Source: Oscillospiraceae bacterium | GTDB lineage: Bacteria; Bacillota; Clostridia; Oscillospirales; Oscillospiraceae | Assembly (NCBI GenBank): GCA_021201735.1 | Contig: JAJQEJ010000009.1 | Coordinates: 1-42,603 of the forward strand | Length of the DNA stretch: 42,603 bases | Direction: 5' to 3' | In this document: in pieces, positions 1 through 9,170 of the stretch | Numbering within the stretch: the first letter of the stretch is position 1 | How the letters are laid out: every line of letters begins with the position of its first letter | Position numbers and translations under genes: made by a program | The notes under the pieces: model-generated | What the model was told of the DNA's origin: nothing | The model's input: only the letters and a program-made list of their open reading frames with translations | Databases searched by the model: none

Positions 1-202
1 CTGCGTGGTTTTCACATGACGGATACTGTCTACGTTAAATCAATTTGCTCTAAAAAGCGGTGCTCTGTTTATGAGTCTAATGGTGGCCTGCGTTTTCTCG
101 TAATCGGCAATATCCACAATCGCATAGCACCGGCTTGCTTAATATGCAGAAGGATTAAATCTTTCTTGCCCTGTCGGTCCCGTTTTTATATAGACGCATT
201 CA
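1..202. other. left-edge AT-rich segment, gene debris only
   Basis: No complete gene can be supported here. On the minus strand a short open frame ends in TGA at 40-42 (it contains AIVDIADYEKTQATIRLINR) but is closed by a stop about 30 codons upstream. A second frame immediately after the stop of the gene at 203 stays open to about 129 and contains the string FGDECVYIKTGPTGQERF. Both read like protein, so this may be the decayed or frameshifted 3' part of the neighbouring gene or of a gene beyond the window. Plus-strand frames look like shadows. Confidence 0.3.
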
Positions 203-805
203 TCACCAAAGGTAATTGAAGTGTCTCGTGATAAACGTGCTCATTGGTGGAGTAATGCGATCCAAATCAAAATCATAGAAATACAGGTATACGATTTTTC
301 GCTTTTCTTTCGATACTGCAATCATTCCAAACTCTTTTGGAGTGCCAGCATCACCAGTTTCAATAATCCGAAAATCATAGCTATGGATTGAAAAATAAGC
401 TGAAGCCGTAGTTTGCCCTCTCTCACCCGGCACAACACTAATAGTAACTGTTTCCGGCAAATCATCATAGTTATTATTAATTTCATCAAGCTCGTCGGCA
501 AATGTTTCATCATCATATGTAACTGCCAGCAACATTGTTTCAGCATACCAAAGTGGGAAAATCCAAGGTGTTTTTTTGTATTGATATATCATTCCTTCGT
601 TGGCTGGTAAACTTTCCACCGCAGGCATGATTTCAGTTGCATTGAAGAGGCTTTCTCTCCTTGCATCATAGGCGGAGAGGAAGTGTTCTTTGCCAAAACC
701 ATGAGATGAAATGTTTTCATTAGGAGAAACAATCCACAAAACGATTACAGATAGTATTATTCCGGCAGCTAACATACCTATGATTATTCGTCTTTTGCGT
801 TGCAT
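203..805 (-). CDS. membrane-anchored protein of unknown function
   Basis: I do not recognise this 200-residue protein. It starts with a basic stretch followed by one hydrophobic segment at about residues 7-26, then a soluble domain of about 170 residues, so it is probably an extracytoplasmic domain tethered by an uncleaved N-terminal anchor. The ATG at 805 is preceded by GGGAG at good spacing. Base composition is clearly more AT-rich than the following housekeeping genes, which suggests separate origin. The stop may be premature: the overlapping frame continues beyond it with protein-like sequence to about 129, so a frameshift near the C-terminus is possible. Confidence 0.55.
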   Translation of the reverse strand: MQRKRRIIIGMLAAGIILSVIVLWIVSPNENISSHGFGKEHFLSAYDARRESLFNATEIMPAVESLPANEGMIYQYKKTPWIFPLWYAETMLLAVTYDDETFADELDEINNNYDDLPETVTISVVPGERGQTTASAYFSIHSYDFRIIETGDAGTPKEFGMIAVSKEKRKIVYLYFYDFDLDRITPPMSTFITRHFNYLW

Positions 806-887
806 ATAGGTGCTCCCATCTACAAATGCTACATTCTATCCCAAATCTGAATACCTTTTCCGATGACCACCGGATTTCTGCGCTTTT

Positions 888-3362
888 TTATTTCAAAGGA
901 ATATCAATATACCCGCGGGAAATGGCAATCGAGACAGCCTCCGCGCGGTTGGCGGCGTTCAGCTTTGTATAGATGCTACGGGTAAATGTCTTTACTGTAT
1001 TGATGGAAATATACTGACTGGCGGCAATTTCTTCCCGCGTTAACCCCAGTGCCAGCGCGCGCAGCACATCCATCTCTCTGTTGGTAAGCGGATTTTTCTT
1101 GGAGGTCTTTTTGGGGTTGTTTTTCCTGTAAACACTGCGCACCGTCGCCACCCGCTTCGCAAAATTGGCAGATTGCCTGTCCACCATATCAAGCCATTGG
1201 GGGGCAAACGTATATGTACTCTGCTTTTTCACATAGGCAAGTATGGCGCACATATGCTCTTCCGCCTCTATAAAAGGCGTAATGAGGCCATTGTGATATG
1301 TCATATCATAGGCCGCCCCAAATGCCTGCATGGCGCTTTGCGTATTCTTCAGATAAAAGTGTGCAAGCGATAAATAGATGTGGGAATAAATGCGGTCAGG
1401 CCAAATGCTCTTTTCCAGATAAAGACCTACCGGATGCTCCAACAACCCGACAAGCTTTGCGTATTCACCATTTTCAAGCAGATAATTTGCATAGACAATG
1501 ATAGAGCGGTCGCGCGCGAGCACAGGCTTGTCCGCTTGCGCTGATATCAGGATGCTTTTTGATACTTTTCCATATTCGTGCAGCTTAATATAGTACCAGC
1601 TATCTACCGTGTCACAGATATCTTTTGTCACGCCGCAAGGGAACTTATCTACGTACTCCCTTACGCAGGTAACCTGCTTTGTCATTTCTATATAATCGCC
1701 ATTCAGAAATGCCACTTTTGCCAGAAGGAAATAGGCGCTACACACGAGATCATGCTGTGCATGGGATTCCGCCTTGTATGCCGCGCGGTACGCGTATTGT
1801 TGTGCAATATCCAGCTGGTTTGATAAATACGCCGATTCAGCGGAAAAAACATACTCAAATCCGCTCATCCCGCCATCCCGCAGCTTACTGATCCAAGGGG
1901 CGGCGCGGTATGCCTCCCGCTCCATCCGTTCCTTCGCACCGGGTAAATTGTCGGACATGGAAAAGGTGTTGTTGTTTTGTACGAAAAGACTTTTCTTGTT
2001 CTGCTGATTCGTCCCATTGGGCAGATATGCACATGCTCTCACAAAATAACCGCCATAATCTGCGTTGGGCAGCATCATATGTATGGAGCCGATTGCAGCG
2101 AGCGTTTCACCAAGCAGTTCACGCGCCTCAGGTGTGTCCACGCGGAGCAGCCGCTGCTCCAGCTGAAGCAGAATGATTTCCGACTCCTCCAACCTGAGCG
2201 TATTCATATAAATGATAGCACGCAGATAGTCGGACAGCGGATATTGCTCTGTTTCCTCCGGCGTCAGCAGGTTGAGCAGATCAACCAAATACTCTGCATT
2301 CTCCGCAGAAATACCATGTGAATCTTGCCCGTAATGCATTTTTAAAAAATCACTGATCATTTGCAGCATGTTAGGATGATCGCCGCTCTGGTGGTAGTAG
2401 CTGATCGCGCGCAAGAAATCGCCCGCCTGCGCGAAGCACTCCGCGGCGATTTGAAAGATACCCTGGTTCTCATCTTCACGCAGTAGATACTGTTTTTGCT
2501 GCAAAAAGAGGTGGTACAGATTATGGATAAAATACTGTCCGGTGGATGGCTCACCGGAAATAAACACATGATGCCAAAGTGGTTCCAAATCGGACTTATT
2601 GCCCGGATAGAGCTTCACTGCAATGGCGTTTGTAAAGGAGGACAAGACCGATAATTGAATCAGCAATCTCTGCATATTTAGTGCGTACGCGGCAAAAAAT
2701 CGCTCTTCAAACAAAAGTGCAATCGCCAGCTGTGTCAGCCGCCCGTCACTTTGCACTGGAGCATGCCCCTTACCGGCTTCCATTTTCTGTAGGGCAAGCA
2801 GATGCACAGGTAGCGGCCACCCCTCTGTATACTGCTCAATCTCTTGCAGCTGCTCTGCGGTTAAGTGGTTATCGTATAGTTCATAGAGCGCGGCGATTTC
2901 ATCGCGTGTGAAGCGCAGATCATGCCCCAGAATGAGAAATTGATTATGCGACAAATATGCCACTGAATCGACGCTGTTTACATAGTCATCAAATACCCAT
3001 ATGACCTTGTCCAAACCCGTCGTCGATGCTGCTACATAGTCAAAATAGGACTCCATTTGCGCCGCTGTGAGTGGGAATCCGATGGAGCGCATATGCTGCG
3101 CAATCTCTGGGAATTCCTGCTCAGCCGCGTGGGTCAAATGATCCCAAAAGTGTACATGCATATTATCCAGTTTACCCAGCCGCAGCCATAATACTTTGGC
3201 ATCGATTTGCGCCAAATAACTGGCGATCGCCTGCGTCTTACCATACCCTGGCCCGGCCAGCATAACTAAAAGAGGAAATTGGAGTCCGTGTTGTATCAAG
3301 GCAGATACACGCGGGCGATGCAGCATACCCTGATATACCGGAAAACGGTTCCGATTCGGCAC
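888..3362 (-). CDS. MalT-like LuxR-family transcriptional regulator (STAND ATPase)
   Basis: Large one-component regulator of about 824 residues. The N-terminal ATPase has Walker A AGPGYGKT at about residues 37-43 and a Walker B-like VIWVFDD near residue 120. A long helical (TPR-like) middle follows, and the C-terminus (about 760-824) is a LuxR helix-turn-helix with LTNREMDVLRALALGLTREE and INTVKTFTRSIYTKL. This is the domain order of MalT-type STAND regulators, in which a ligand sensed by the helical region drives oligomerisation and DNA binding. I chose the GTG start at 3362 because GAAGGGGGG lies six bases upstream; an upstream in-frame start at 3416 has no such site. It is the last gene of the run that begins with gdpP, about 70 bases after ftsH. 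The ligand and targets cannot be told from sequence. Confidence 0.85.
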   Translation of the reverse strand: MPNRNRFPVYQGMLHRPRVSALIQHGLQFPLLVMLAGPGYGKTQAIASYLAQIDAKVLWLRLGKLDNMHVHFWDHLTHAAEQEFPEIAQHMRSIGFPLTAAQMESYFDYVAASTTGLDKVIWVFDDYVNSVDSVAYLSHNQFLILGHDLRFTRDEIAALYELYDNHLTAEQLQEIEQYTEGWPLPVHLLALQKMEAGKGHAPVQSDGRLTQLAIALLFEERFFAAYALNMQRLLIQLSVLSSFTNAIAVKLYPGNKSDLEPLWHHVFISGEPSTGQYFIHNLYHLFLQQKQYLLREDENQGIFQIAAECFAQAGDFLRAISYYHQSGDHPNMLQMISDFLKMHYGQDSHGISAENAEYLVDLLNLLTPEETEQYPLSDYLRAIIYMNTLRLEESEIILLQLEQRLLRVDTPEARELLGETLAAIGSIHMMLPNADYGGYFVRACAYLPNGTNQQNKKSLFVQNNNTFSMSDNLPGAKERMEREAYRAAPWISKLRDGGMSGFEYVFSAESAYLSNQLDIAQQYAYRAAYKAESHAQHDLVCSAYFLLAKVAFLNGDYIEMTKQVTCVREYVDKFPCGVTKDICDTVDSWYYIKLHEYGKVSKSILISAQADKPVLARDRSIIVYANYLLENGEYAKLVGLLEHPVGLYLEKSIWPDRIYSHIYLSLAHFYLKNTQSAMQAFGAAYDMTYHNGLITPFIEAEEHMCAILAYVKKQSTYTFAPQWLDMVDRQSANFAKRVATVRSVYRKNNPKKTSKKNPLTNREMDVLRALALGLTREEIAASQYISINTVKTFTRSIYTKLNAANRAEAVSIAISRGYIDIPLK

Positions 3363-3431
3363 AACAATCCCCCCTTCTTCTCTCATTCTAGCACGGGATT
3401 TGATGCATAACAGCACATGCGGTTCAGCGCA

Positions 3432-5294
3432 TTATAATTCCTCCAAAAATGACGGATCGGTAAAGACCTTTTCAAAGGTCTCGGCATCCATGGTCTCCTG
3501 CTCAAGCAGATAATGCGCCACAATATCAAGCTCCTTACGCCTGTGTACCAGAATCTGCTCGCAACGGGCGTAGGCTGCGTCAATGATTTTTTTCACTTCC
3601 TCGTCGATCACAGCCGCGATCTCCTCGGAGTAGTTCTTTGCCTGCGCCATACTGCGCCCGATGAACACCTCATCCCCGCCGGAATCCCATGCGACATTGC
3701 CCACGCGGTCGCTCATGCCATAGCGGGTAATCATATTGCGCGCTATAGAGGTCGCCGTACGCAGGTCACCGCCCGCGCCGGTGGAGATATCTCCGAGCAC
3801 CATCTCCTCCGCGGCGCGGCCACCCAGACAGGCTGTAATCCGCTCCGTCAGCTCCAGGCGGGATTTGAAATTCACATCTTCCTGTGGCAGGGATATGGTC
3901 ATGCCGCCCGCCATGCCTCGCGGCACAATGCTGATCTGATGCACGGGGTCCTGCGTTTTTAAATCGTGTATGACAATGGCGTGACCCGCCTCATGGTAGG
4001 CTGTGAGATTGCGCTCCCGCTCAATGACAACGCGGCTGCGCTTCTCCGGCCCCGCGATGACCTTAATCACCGCCTCATGGAGCACATCCATCGTAATAAA
4101 GCGCTGTTTCCTGCGTGCCGATAAAAGCGCCGCCTCGTTCATCAGATTTTCCAAATCCGCGCCAGTAAAGCCGCCGGTTGCCTTGGCAAGTTCCTGGAGG
4201 GAGGCGTCCTCCGCAAGGGGCTTATTGCGGGCGTGAATTTTCAGTATCTGCTCACGTCCCTTGATATCGGGGTAGCCGACATAAACCTGCCGATCAAAGC
4301 GCCCCGGACGCAGAAGCGCCGGGTCCAGGATATCCTTACGGTTGGTCGCCGCCATGACGACAACCCCTTCATTGCTGCCAAAACCGTCCATTTCAACGAG
4401 CAACTGGTTGAGCGTCTGCTCCCGTTCGTCGTGTCCGCCGCCGAGTCCCGCGCCGCGCTGACGGCCTACCGCGTCGATCTCATCGATAAAGACAATGGAA
4501 GGCGCATTCTTTTTCGCCTGGTCAAACAGGTCGCGCACACGGCTTGCGCCGACGCCGACATACAGCTCAACGAAATCGGAGCCGGAGATGGAGAGAAAAT
4601 GAACCCCTGCTTCCCCCGCAACTGCTTTTGCCAGCAGGGTTTTGCCGGTACCCGGTGGCCCCACCAGCAGGATGCCTTTGGGAATGCGCGCACCGAGCGA
4701 AAGGAAGCGGGATGGGTCGCGCAGGAACTCCACAACCTCCTGCAACTCCTCCTTTTCCTCATCCGCGCCCGCAACATCGGCAAAGGTAACCCGTTTCTTG
4801 TCGTCGGAGGCCACACGGGTGCGTGCCTTTCCAAAGCGGGCGGTCTTATCCCCCCCGCCGCTCGCGGCGCTCTGGCGCAGGAACATGAAATACCACAGCA
4901 GGCAGAAGATCAAAATGATCACAATCCACGGCACAAGCGAGAACCACCACGGCGCAACAAACCCGGCGGGATAATCATACTCCGTAATAATCCCGGCGTC
5001 GTACTGCTCTTCAAGCATGCCGTTAAACTCGTTGTAGAACAGGTCAAACGAGCGCAGGTCATAGGTCCACGTCGCCTTCCCATCCCATGGCTCGCGCAGA
5101 TAGAGGGTAACGGTGTTATCCTTTACAATCAGCTCAGTGACAAGCTCCTGCTTGAGCATCGTGCGGATATCCGCATAGGTAAGAGCTTCCTGCCCGTCAA
5201 AGCTGCGCAGGGTATAAACCGTTATCACCAGAATGATGGCAAGTAAAGCATAGAATACGATGTCACGAAGGCTTCCTTTTCTCTTCAATGGCAA
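3432..5294 (-). CDS. ftsH: ATP-dependent zinc metalloprotease FtsH
   Basis: Membrane-bound AAA+ protease of 620 residues that degrades misassembled membrane proteins and short-lived regulators. Two transmembrane segments (about 11-28 and 115-139) flank a small external domain. The AAA module has Walker A GPPGTGKT (212-219), Walker B IVFIDEID (267-274) and the second region of homology around 316-334. The protease domain has the zinc motif HEAGH (434-438) and a downstream acidic region GAGGDLRTA. Start is TTG at 5294 with AGGA six bases upstream. It follows hpt by about 35 bases; tilS-hpt-ftsH is a classical Firmicute order. The C-terminal tail beyond the protease domain is short. All key residues are intact. 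Confidence 0.97.
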   Translation of the reverse strand: MPLKRKGSLRDIVFYALLAIILVITVYTLRSFDGQEALTYADIRTMLKQELVTELIVKDNTVTLYLREPWDGKATWTYDLRSFDLFYNEFNGMLEEQYDAGIITEYDYPAGFVAPWWFSLVPWIVIILIFCLLWYFMFLRQSAASGGGDKTARFGKARTRVASDDKKRVTFADVAGADEEKEELQEVVEFLRDPSRFLSLGARIPKGILLVGPPGTGKTLLAKAVAGEAGVHFLSISGSDFVELYVGVGASRVRDLFDQAKKNAPSIVFIDEIDAVGRQRGAGLGGGHDEREQTLNQLLVEMDGFGSNEGVVVMAATNRKDILDPALLRPGRFDRQVYVGYPDIKGREQILKIHARNKPLAEDASLQELAKATGGFTGADLENLMNEAALLSARRKQRFITMDVLHEAVIKVIAGPEKRSRVVIERERNLTAYHEAGHAIVIHDLKTQDPVHQISIVPRGMAGGMTISLPQEDVNFKSRLELTERITACLGGRAAEEMVLGDISTGAGGDLRTATSIARNMITRYGMSDRVGNVAWDSGGDEVFIGRSMAQAKNYSEEIAAVIDEEVKKIIDAAYARCEQILVHRRKELDIVAHYLLEQETMDAETFEKVFTDPSFLEEL

Positions 5295-5329
5295 TCCACG
5301 TCCTTTCGAGGTGAGAGTCGATATAAAGG

Positions 5330-5875
5330 CTATTTCTCGTAAACATGTGGCGCGAGAATGCCAATGTAAGGGAGGTTTCGGTACTGCTCGGCGTAATCTA
5401 GCCCGTATCCGACGACGAAATCGTCGGGTATGGAGAAGCCCGAATAGGCGACCTCCACGGGCTTGGTTCGCCGGGAAGGCTTATCCAGCAGCGCGCACAG
5501 CCTGATAGACGCGGGTTTGCGGGCGTGGAGCATTTCTACCAGATAGTGAAGGGTATTCCCGCTGTCCACAATATCCTCCACTAAAATCAGGTCCCGCCCG
5601 GTGACGTCCTCGGAAAGGTCTTTCAGAATACACACCTGCCCGCTGCTTGCGGTACCCGATCCGTAGGAGGATACCGCCAAAAAATCCAATTTGCACGGCA
5701 ACTTTACCTGCCGGACCAGATCCCCCATAAAAATAAAGGAACCACGCAGCACACCGACAAACATCGGCTCTTTCCCGGCATAATCCCGCGTAATCTGCGC
5801 GGCAATTTCCGCTGTCCGCTCCGCCAGCTTTTCCGTGGTAAACAGTACTTCCTTGATATCTTTCTGTATATCCAT
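5330..5875 (-). CDS. hpt: hypoxanthine phosphoribosyltransferase
   Basis: Cytoplasmic purine-salvage enzyme of 181 residues that converts hypoxanthine or guanine plus PRPP into IMP or GMP. The PRPP-binding signature [17 protein letters not shown] is intact, and the first-half motif [18 protein letters not shown] matches the family. Length is typical. The gene begins three bases after the tilS stop and precedes ftsH, so it is certainly co-transcribed with them. IMP produced here also feeds the IMP dehydrogenase encoded elsewhere in the window. Confidence 0.96.
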   Translation of the reverse strand: MDIQKDIKEVLFTTEKLAERTAEIAAQITRDYAGKEPMFVGVLRGSFIFMGDLVRQVKLPCKLDFLAVSSYGSGTASSGQVCILKDLSEDVTGRDLILVEDIVDSGNTLHYLVEMLHARKPASIRLCALLDKPSRRTKPVEVAYSGFSIPDDFVVGYGLDYAEQYRNLPYIGILAPHVYEK

Positions 5876-5878
5876 TCT

Positions 5879-7276
5879 CTACTCTCCAGCCTCAAAATCA
5901 GAGCCTTCCGGCATGTGTAGAAATGCAACCCGATAAGCGTCCGTGCCGACCGGTGCGATACAGTGCATGTCCGCGCCAAAGCCCGCCAGCGCCAACACAC
6001 TGTTTTCATCCGCCAAAACTGGGATGCTTTCCCGCAAATAACGCGGTACTTTCTCGTCAATCATCAGTTTTTTGAGCGTTTTACGCGGCCGGTTCGGTAG
6101 CGTAATCGCATCGCCGGTCTGCCTCGGGCGCAAGACCGGCGGTCCCCGCAGGGTATCGCGACTGATATAACAAACCCCCTGCTCCGACTCTGGCGGAGCG
6201 ATTGCCGCGCGGCAGGTAACGCGCCATCCGACCGCGTGCAATACCGTTTCGCCATCGCAGCACAGCGCCGTCTGCGGAAAAGTCTCCGCCTCCGTCTGTC
6301 CGCATGGCACATTCATAAAAATAATTGTATCATAAACACGCCGCACTAGTCGAGAATTATTTAAAAAAATTTTTGCAGACGGGCGCTCCGCCTTACAAAG
6401 CCGCAGAATCCCACCAAGCTGCGCGGCGGTGCAATCGGTATCCGCCCCATCTCCGCACGCGCGCAAAATCAGGCGAATCACCCGCACGGAGACAGGCTCC
6501 GGCAACGCATTGAGCACCGAAACGGAAATCGCGGCATTTCCCTCTGTCCACTGCACACTGCGGAAGGGTTCCATCGCCTGCGCGGTAAGATAATCATTGT
6601 CCGCGCGCAGGTGGGCCGCAGTTTTCCCCGCACACTGCGCAAAGCGCGGATTCATCTCACGGAGCAGCGGCATGACCTGATGGCGCAGGCGGTTTCGTGT
6701 GTATGTGAGATCGCTGTTGGTGCTGTCCTCCCTGTAGGGCACCTGCTTTTCTCGCAAATAGTCCAGCACCGCCGCGCGCGTTGTGGTCAGCAGCGGGCGG
6801 ACAATTTCGCCCCTGCGGGGCGGGATTCCCGTTAAACCCTGTAGGCCGCATCCGCGCACCAGATGCAGGAGCACGGTCTCCGCATTGTCGTCCGCCTGAT
6901 GCGCCGTTGCAATGCGCACGGCACCTTGCTCCTCTGCCGTCCGGCGCAGGAATGCATAGCGCATCTCCCGCGCAGTCTCCTCCGTCCCCTTTCCCCGCAG
7001 CGCCGCTTCCCCCCGCACGTCACCGTGCCCCACAAAACAGGGGATGTCATGCGCGGCGCACCATGCGGCGACAAATGCCTCGTCATCGTTGGATTCGCCC
7101 CCGCGCAGCTGATGATTATAGTGCGCCGCCGCGACGTGGTATCTGCCCTTCCCCGCTCTGGAGCAGAGCAGATGAAGCAGGCACATGGAATCGGCGCCGC
7201 CCGACACCGCACAGAGAACCAGCCCGTCGCGCGGCAGCATATCATATTGTTGCGTGAGTGTCCATACCTGTTCCAA
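5879..7276 (-). CDS. tilS: tRNA(Ile)-lysidine synthase
   Basis: TilS joins lysine to C34 of the CAU-anticodon tRNA-Ile so that it reads AUA. The PP-loop ATP-pyrophosphatase motif AVSGGADSMCLL is near the N-terminus, followed by the family motifs RYAFLRR and ATAHQADDNAETVLLHLVRG. The C-terminal TilS domains give about 465 residues, normal for the long form. I place the start at TTG 7276, two bases after the dnaB stop, with GGAG eight bases upstream; the longer open frame to 7336 has no support. The dnaB-tilS junction fuses two gene clusters that are often separate in other Firmicutes. Confidence 0.93.
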   Translation of the reverse strand: MEQVWTLTQQYDMLPRDGLVLCAVSGGADSMCLLHLLCSRAGKGRYHVAAAHYNHQLRGGESNDDEAFVAAWCAAHDIPCFVGHGDVRGEAALRGKGTEETAREMRYAFLRRTAEEQGAVRIATAHQADDNAETVLLHLVRGCGLQGLTGIPPRRGEIVRPLLTTTRAAVLDYLREKQVPYREDSTNSDLTYTRNRLRHQVMPLLREMNPRFAQCAGKTAAHLRADNDYLTAQAMEPFRSVQWTEGNAAISVSVLNALPEPVSVRVIRLILRACGDGADTDCTAAQLGGILRLCKAERPSAKIFLNNSRLVRRVYDTIIFMNVPCGQTEAETFPQTALCCDGETVLHAVGWRVTCRAAIAPPESEQGVCYISRDTLRGPPVLRPRQTGDAITLPNRPRKTLKKLMIDEKVPRYLRESIPVLADENSVLALAGFGADMHCIAPVGTDAYRVAFLHMPEGSDFEAGE

Positions 7277-7278
7277 AA

Positions 7279-8625
7279 TTACTGCTCCTGATGTCGGCGG
7301 TCGATAGACGAGAAGGTAGTGTACTCGGGCAGCCATTGTAATTCCACTTTTCCTGTCTCACCATGTCGGTTTTTCGCCACAATGCACTCGGCAAGATTAT
7401 GGTTTTCACTGCTCTCATTATAGTAATCTTCCCGGTAGAGAAACATGACAATGTCGGCGTCCTGCTCAATCGCGCCCGATTCGCGCAAATCGGAGAGCAT
7501 GGGGCGCTTGTCGCTGCGTGCTTCATTGGCGCGGGAGAGCTGGGAGAGGCACAAAATTGGCACCTGAAGCTCCTTTGCCATAATTTTCATCGCACGAGAG
7601 ATATCCGAGACCACCTGCTGGCGGTTGTCTCCGCTGCGTGTCGGCCCTCCGGCGGACGTCATGAGCTGAAGATAGTCTATGACAACAAGTCCCAGATTAT
7701 CCACACGGCGGCATTTCGCGTTCATGTCGGCGACGGAAATGGCCGGGTTATCATCAATGAGAATCTGCGTCTTATTGAGCGCCGCTGACGCGGATGCGAT
7801 TTTCGACCAGTCGTCCTCGGAGAGCCGTCCGGTGACCAGTTTTTTGTTGTCCACAAAGGATTCGCCTGAAAGCAGGCGCATGGCAAGCTGCTCCCGGCTC
7901 ATCTCCAGCGAAAAGAACACCACCGTCTTGCCGGAATATTTCCCCGCGTGCAGCAGGATATTGAGCGCCATGGAGGTCTTGCCCATGCCGGGGCGGGCGG
8001 CCAGCAGAATCAAATCGGACGGATTGAGCCCGGAAATAGACGCATCCAGATCGGATAGCCCGGTGGAAATGCCGGGGATCGCGTTCTCACTTGCGGCCAG
8101 CACATTGAGGCGGTCGTAGACATTTAGAATCACGCTCGAAATATGCTCCAGCCCCTGCGCACTGCGCCCCTGCCGAATGGCATAGATTTTCTGCTCTGCC
8201 GCCTCAAGCACCTCCTGCGCGGTGCCTGTTCCCTCCTGCACCATGCCGGTGAGGTCTCCTGCAACCTCCGCAATACGGCGCAGAAGGGTCTTATCCTTTA
8301 CGATACCGATGTATTCCTTGATGTTTGCCGCCGTGGGCGTGATCTCCATGAGCTGCAGGAGGTAGTTGCTGGTCGTCGTTTCGTCATAGGTGCCGTGGTG
8401 GCGCATCTCATCGAGCACAGTCACAGGATCAATGGTCTGTGAGAAATTGAACATGGTGTAGATCGTTTCGAAAATTTCTCTGTTCTGCTGGATATAAAAA
8501 TCTTCCGGCTTGAGCGCTTCCAGCACGTCCGGCAGACAACGCGCGTCAATCAATATGGAGCCAAGCACCGCCTGCTCCCCCTCGACGCTGTGCGGCATCT
8601 GCCGCAGCAATAGAGCTTCCTCCAA
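7279..8625 (-). CDS. dnaB: replicative DNA helicase DnaB
   Basis: Hexameric 5'-3' helicase of the replication fork, 448 residues. The N-terminal DnaB domain (about 8-110, with the typical EGEQAVLGSILID opening) is followed by a linker and the RecA-like ATPase domain with Walker A ARPGMGKTS, Walker B VVIDYLQLM and the CLSQLSR motif. No intein is present. The start is TTG at 8625 with an AAGGA site close upstream. It lies 36 bases after rplI, the usual gdpP-rplI-dnaB order in Firmicutes. Confidence 0.96.
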   Translation of the reverse strand: MEEALLLRQMPHSVEGEQAVLGSILIDARCLPDVLEALKPEDFYIQQNREIFETIYTMFNFSQTIDPVTVLDEMRHHGTYDETTTSNYLLQLMEITPTAANIKEYIGIVKDKTLLRRIAEVAGDLTGMVQEGTGTAQEVLEAAEQKIYAIRQGRSAQGLEHISSVILNVYDRLNVLAASENAIPGISTGLSDLDASISGLNPSDLILLAARPGMGKTSMALNILLHAGKYSGKTVVFFSLEMSREQLAMRLLSGESFVDNKKLVTGRLSEDDWSKIASASAALNKTQILIDDNPAISVADMNAKCRRVDNLGLVVIDYLQLMTSAGGPTRSGDNRQQVVSDISRAMKIMAKELQVPILCLSQLSRANEARSDKRPMLSDLRESGAIEQDADIVMFLYREDYYNESSENHNLAECIVAKNRHGETGKVELQWLPEYTTFSSIDRRHQEQ

Positions 8626-8661
8626 TTATCCTTCACCCCCATAGTCCGCCCGTTTGCGTGC

Positions 8662-9111
8662 TTATTTTTCCTCCGCCACCACCAAATTGATGGTGCCGGT
8701 CACCTCGTGCCCCAGCTTGCACTTCACCTGATAGGCGCCAAAACCTTTGATCGGCTCATCCTGTACAATTTTTGCCTTTGCAATCTCAATATCAAACTGC
8801 GCTTTGAGGCCCTCAGCAATCTCCTTGGACGTGACCGCGCCGAACAGCCGCCCGCCCGCGCCTGCTTTCGCCGCAATTTTTACGGTGCACCCCTGCAGCT
8901 TTTGGGCAATTTCCTCCGCCTCCGCTTTTTCAGCCGCCTCATGTGCCTTGCGGGCTTTTTCTTGCAGCTTCATCGTGTTTAAATTGTCCGCGGTCGCCGC
9001 AACGGCGAGCTTTCTCGGGATCAGGAAGTTGCGCGCATATCCGTCCGATGCTTCAATCATCTGGCCCTTTTTCCCCTGTCCCTTTACATCCTGCTGTAAA
9101 ATAACCTTCAT
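8662..9111 (-). CDS. rplI: 50S ribosomal protein L9
   Basis: Large-subunit protein L9, 149 residues. The N-terminal domain MKVILQQDVKGQGKKGQ with the L9 signature region DGYARNFLIPRKLA, a long connecting helix rich in Lys/Glu/Ala, and the C-terminal domain starting near GRLFGAVTSKEIAE are all present. The start at 9111 is set by the family N-terminus and a GGAAAGGA site; an in-frame ATG nine codons upstream is not needed. It sits between gdpP and dnaB. Confidence 0.97.
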   Translation of the reverse strand: MKVILQQDVKGQGKKGQMIEASDGYARNFLIPRKLAVAATADNLNTMKLQEKARKAHEAAEKAEAEEIAQKLQGCTVKIAAKAGAGGRLFGAVTSKEIAEGLKAQFDIEIAKAKIVQDEPIKGFGAYQVKCKLGHEVTGTINLVVAEEK

Positions 9112-9170
9112 ACTGCACTCGTCCTTTCCGTCTTGCAAGCTGATCCCTTTTTCTGCAATCTGTGCAGGGA

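Noticed and set aside
4233-5246. Long plus-strand open frame (337 codons) opposite ftsH
   Set aside because: It is the antisense shadow of a fully conserved ftsH; no ribosome-binding site and low-complexity Arg/Pro-rich translation.
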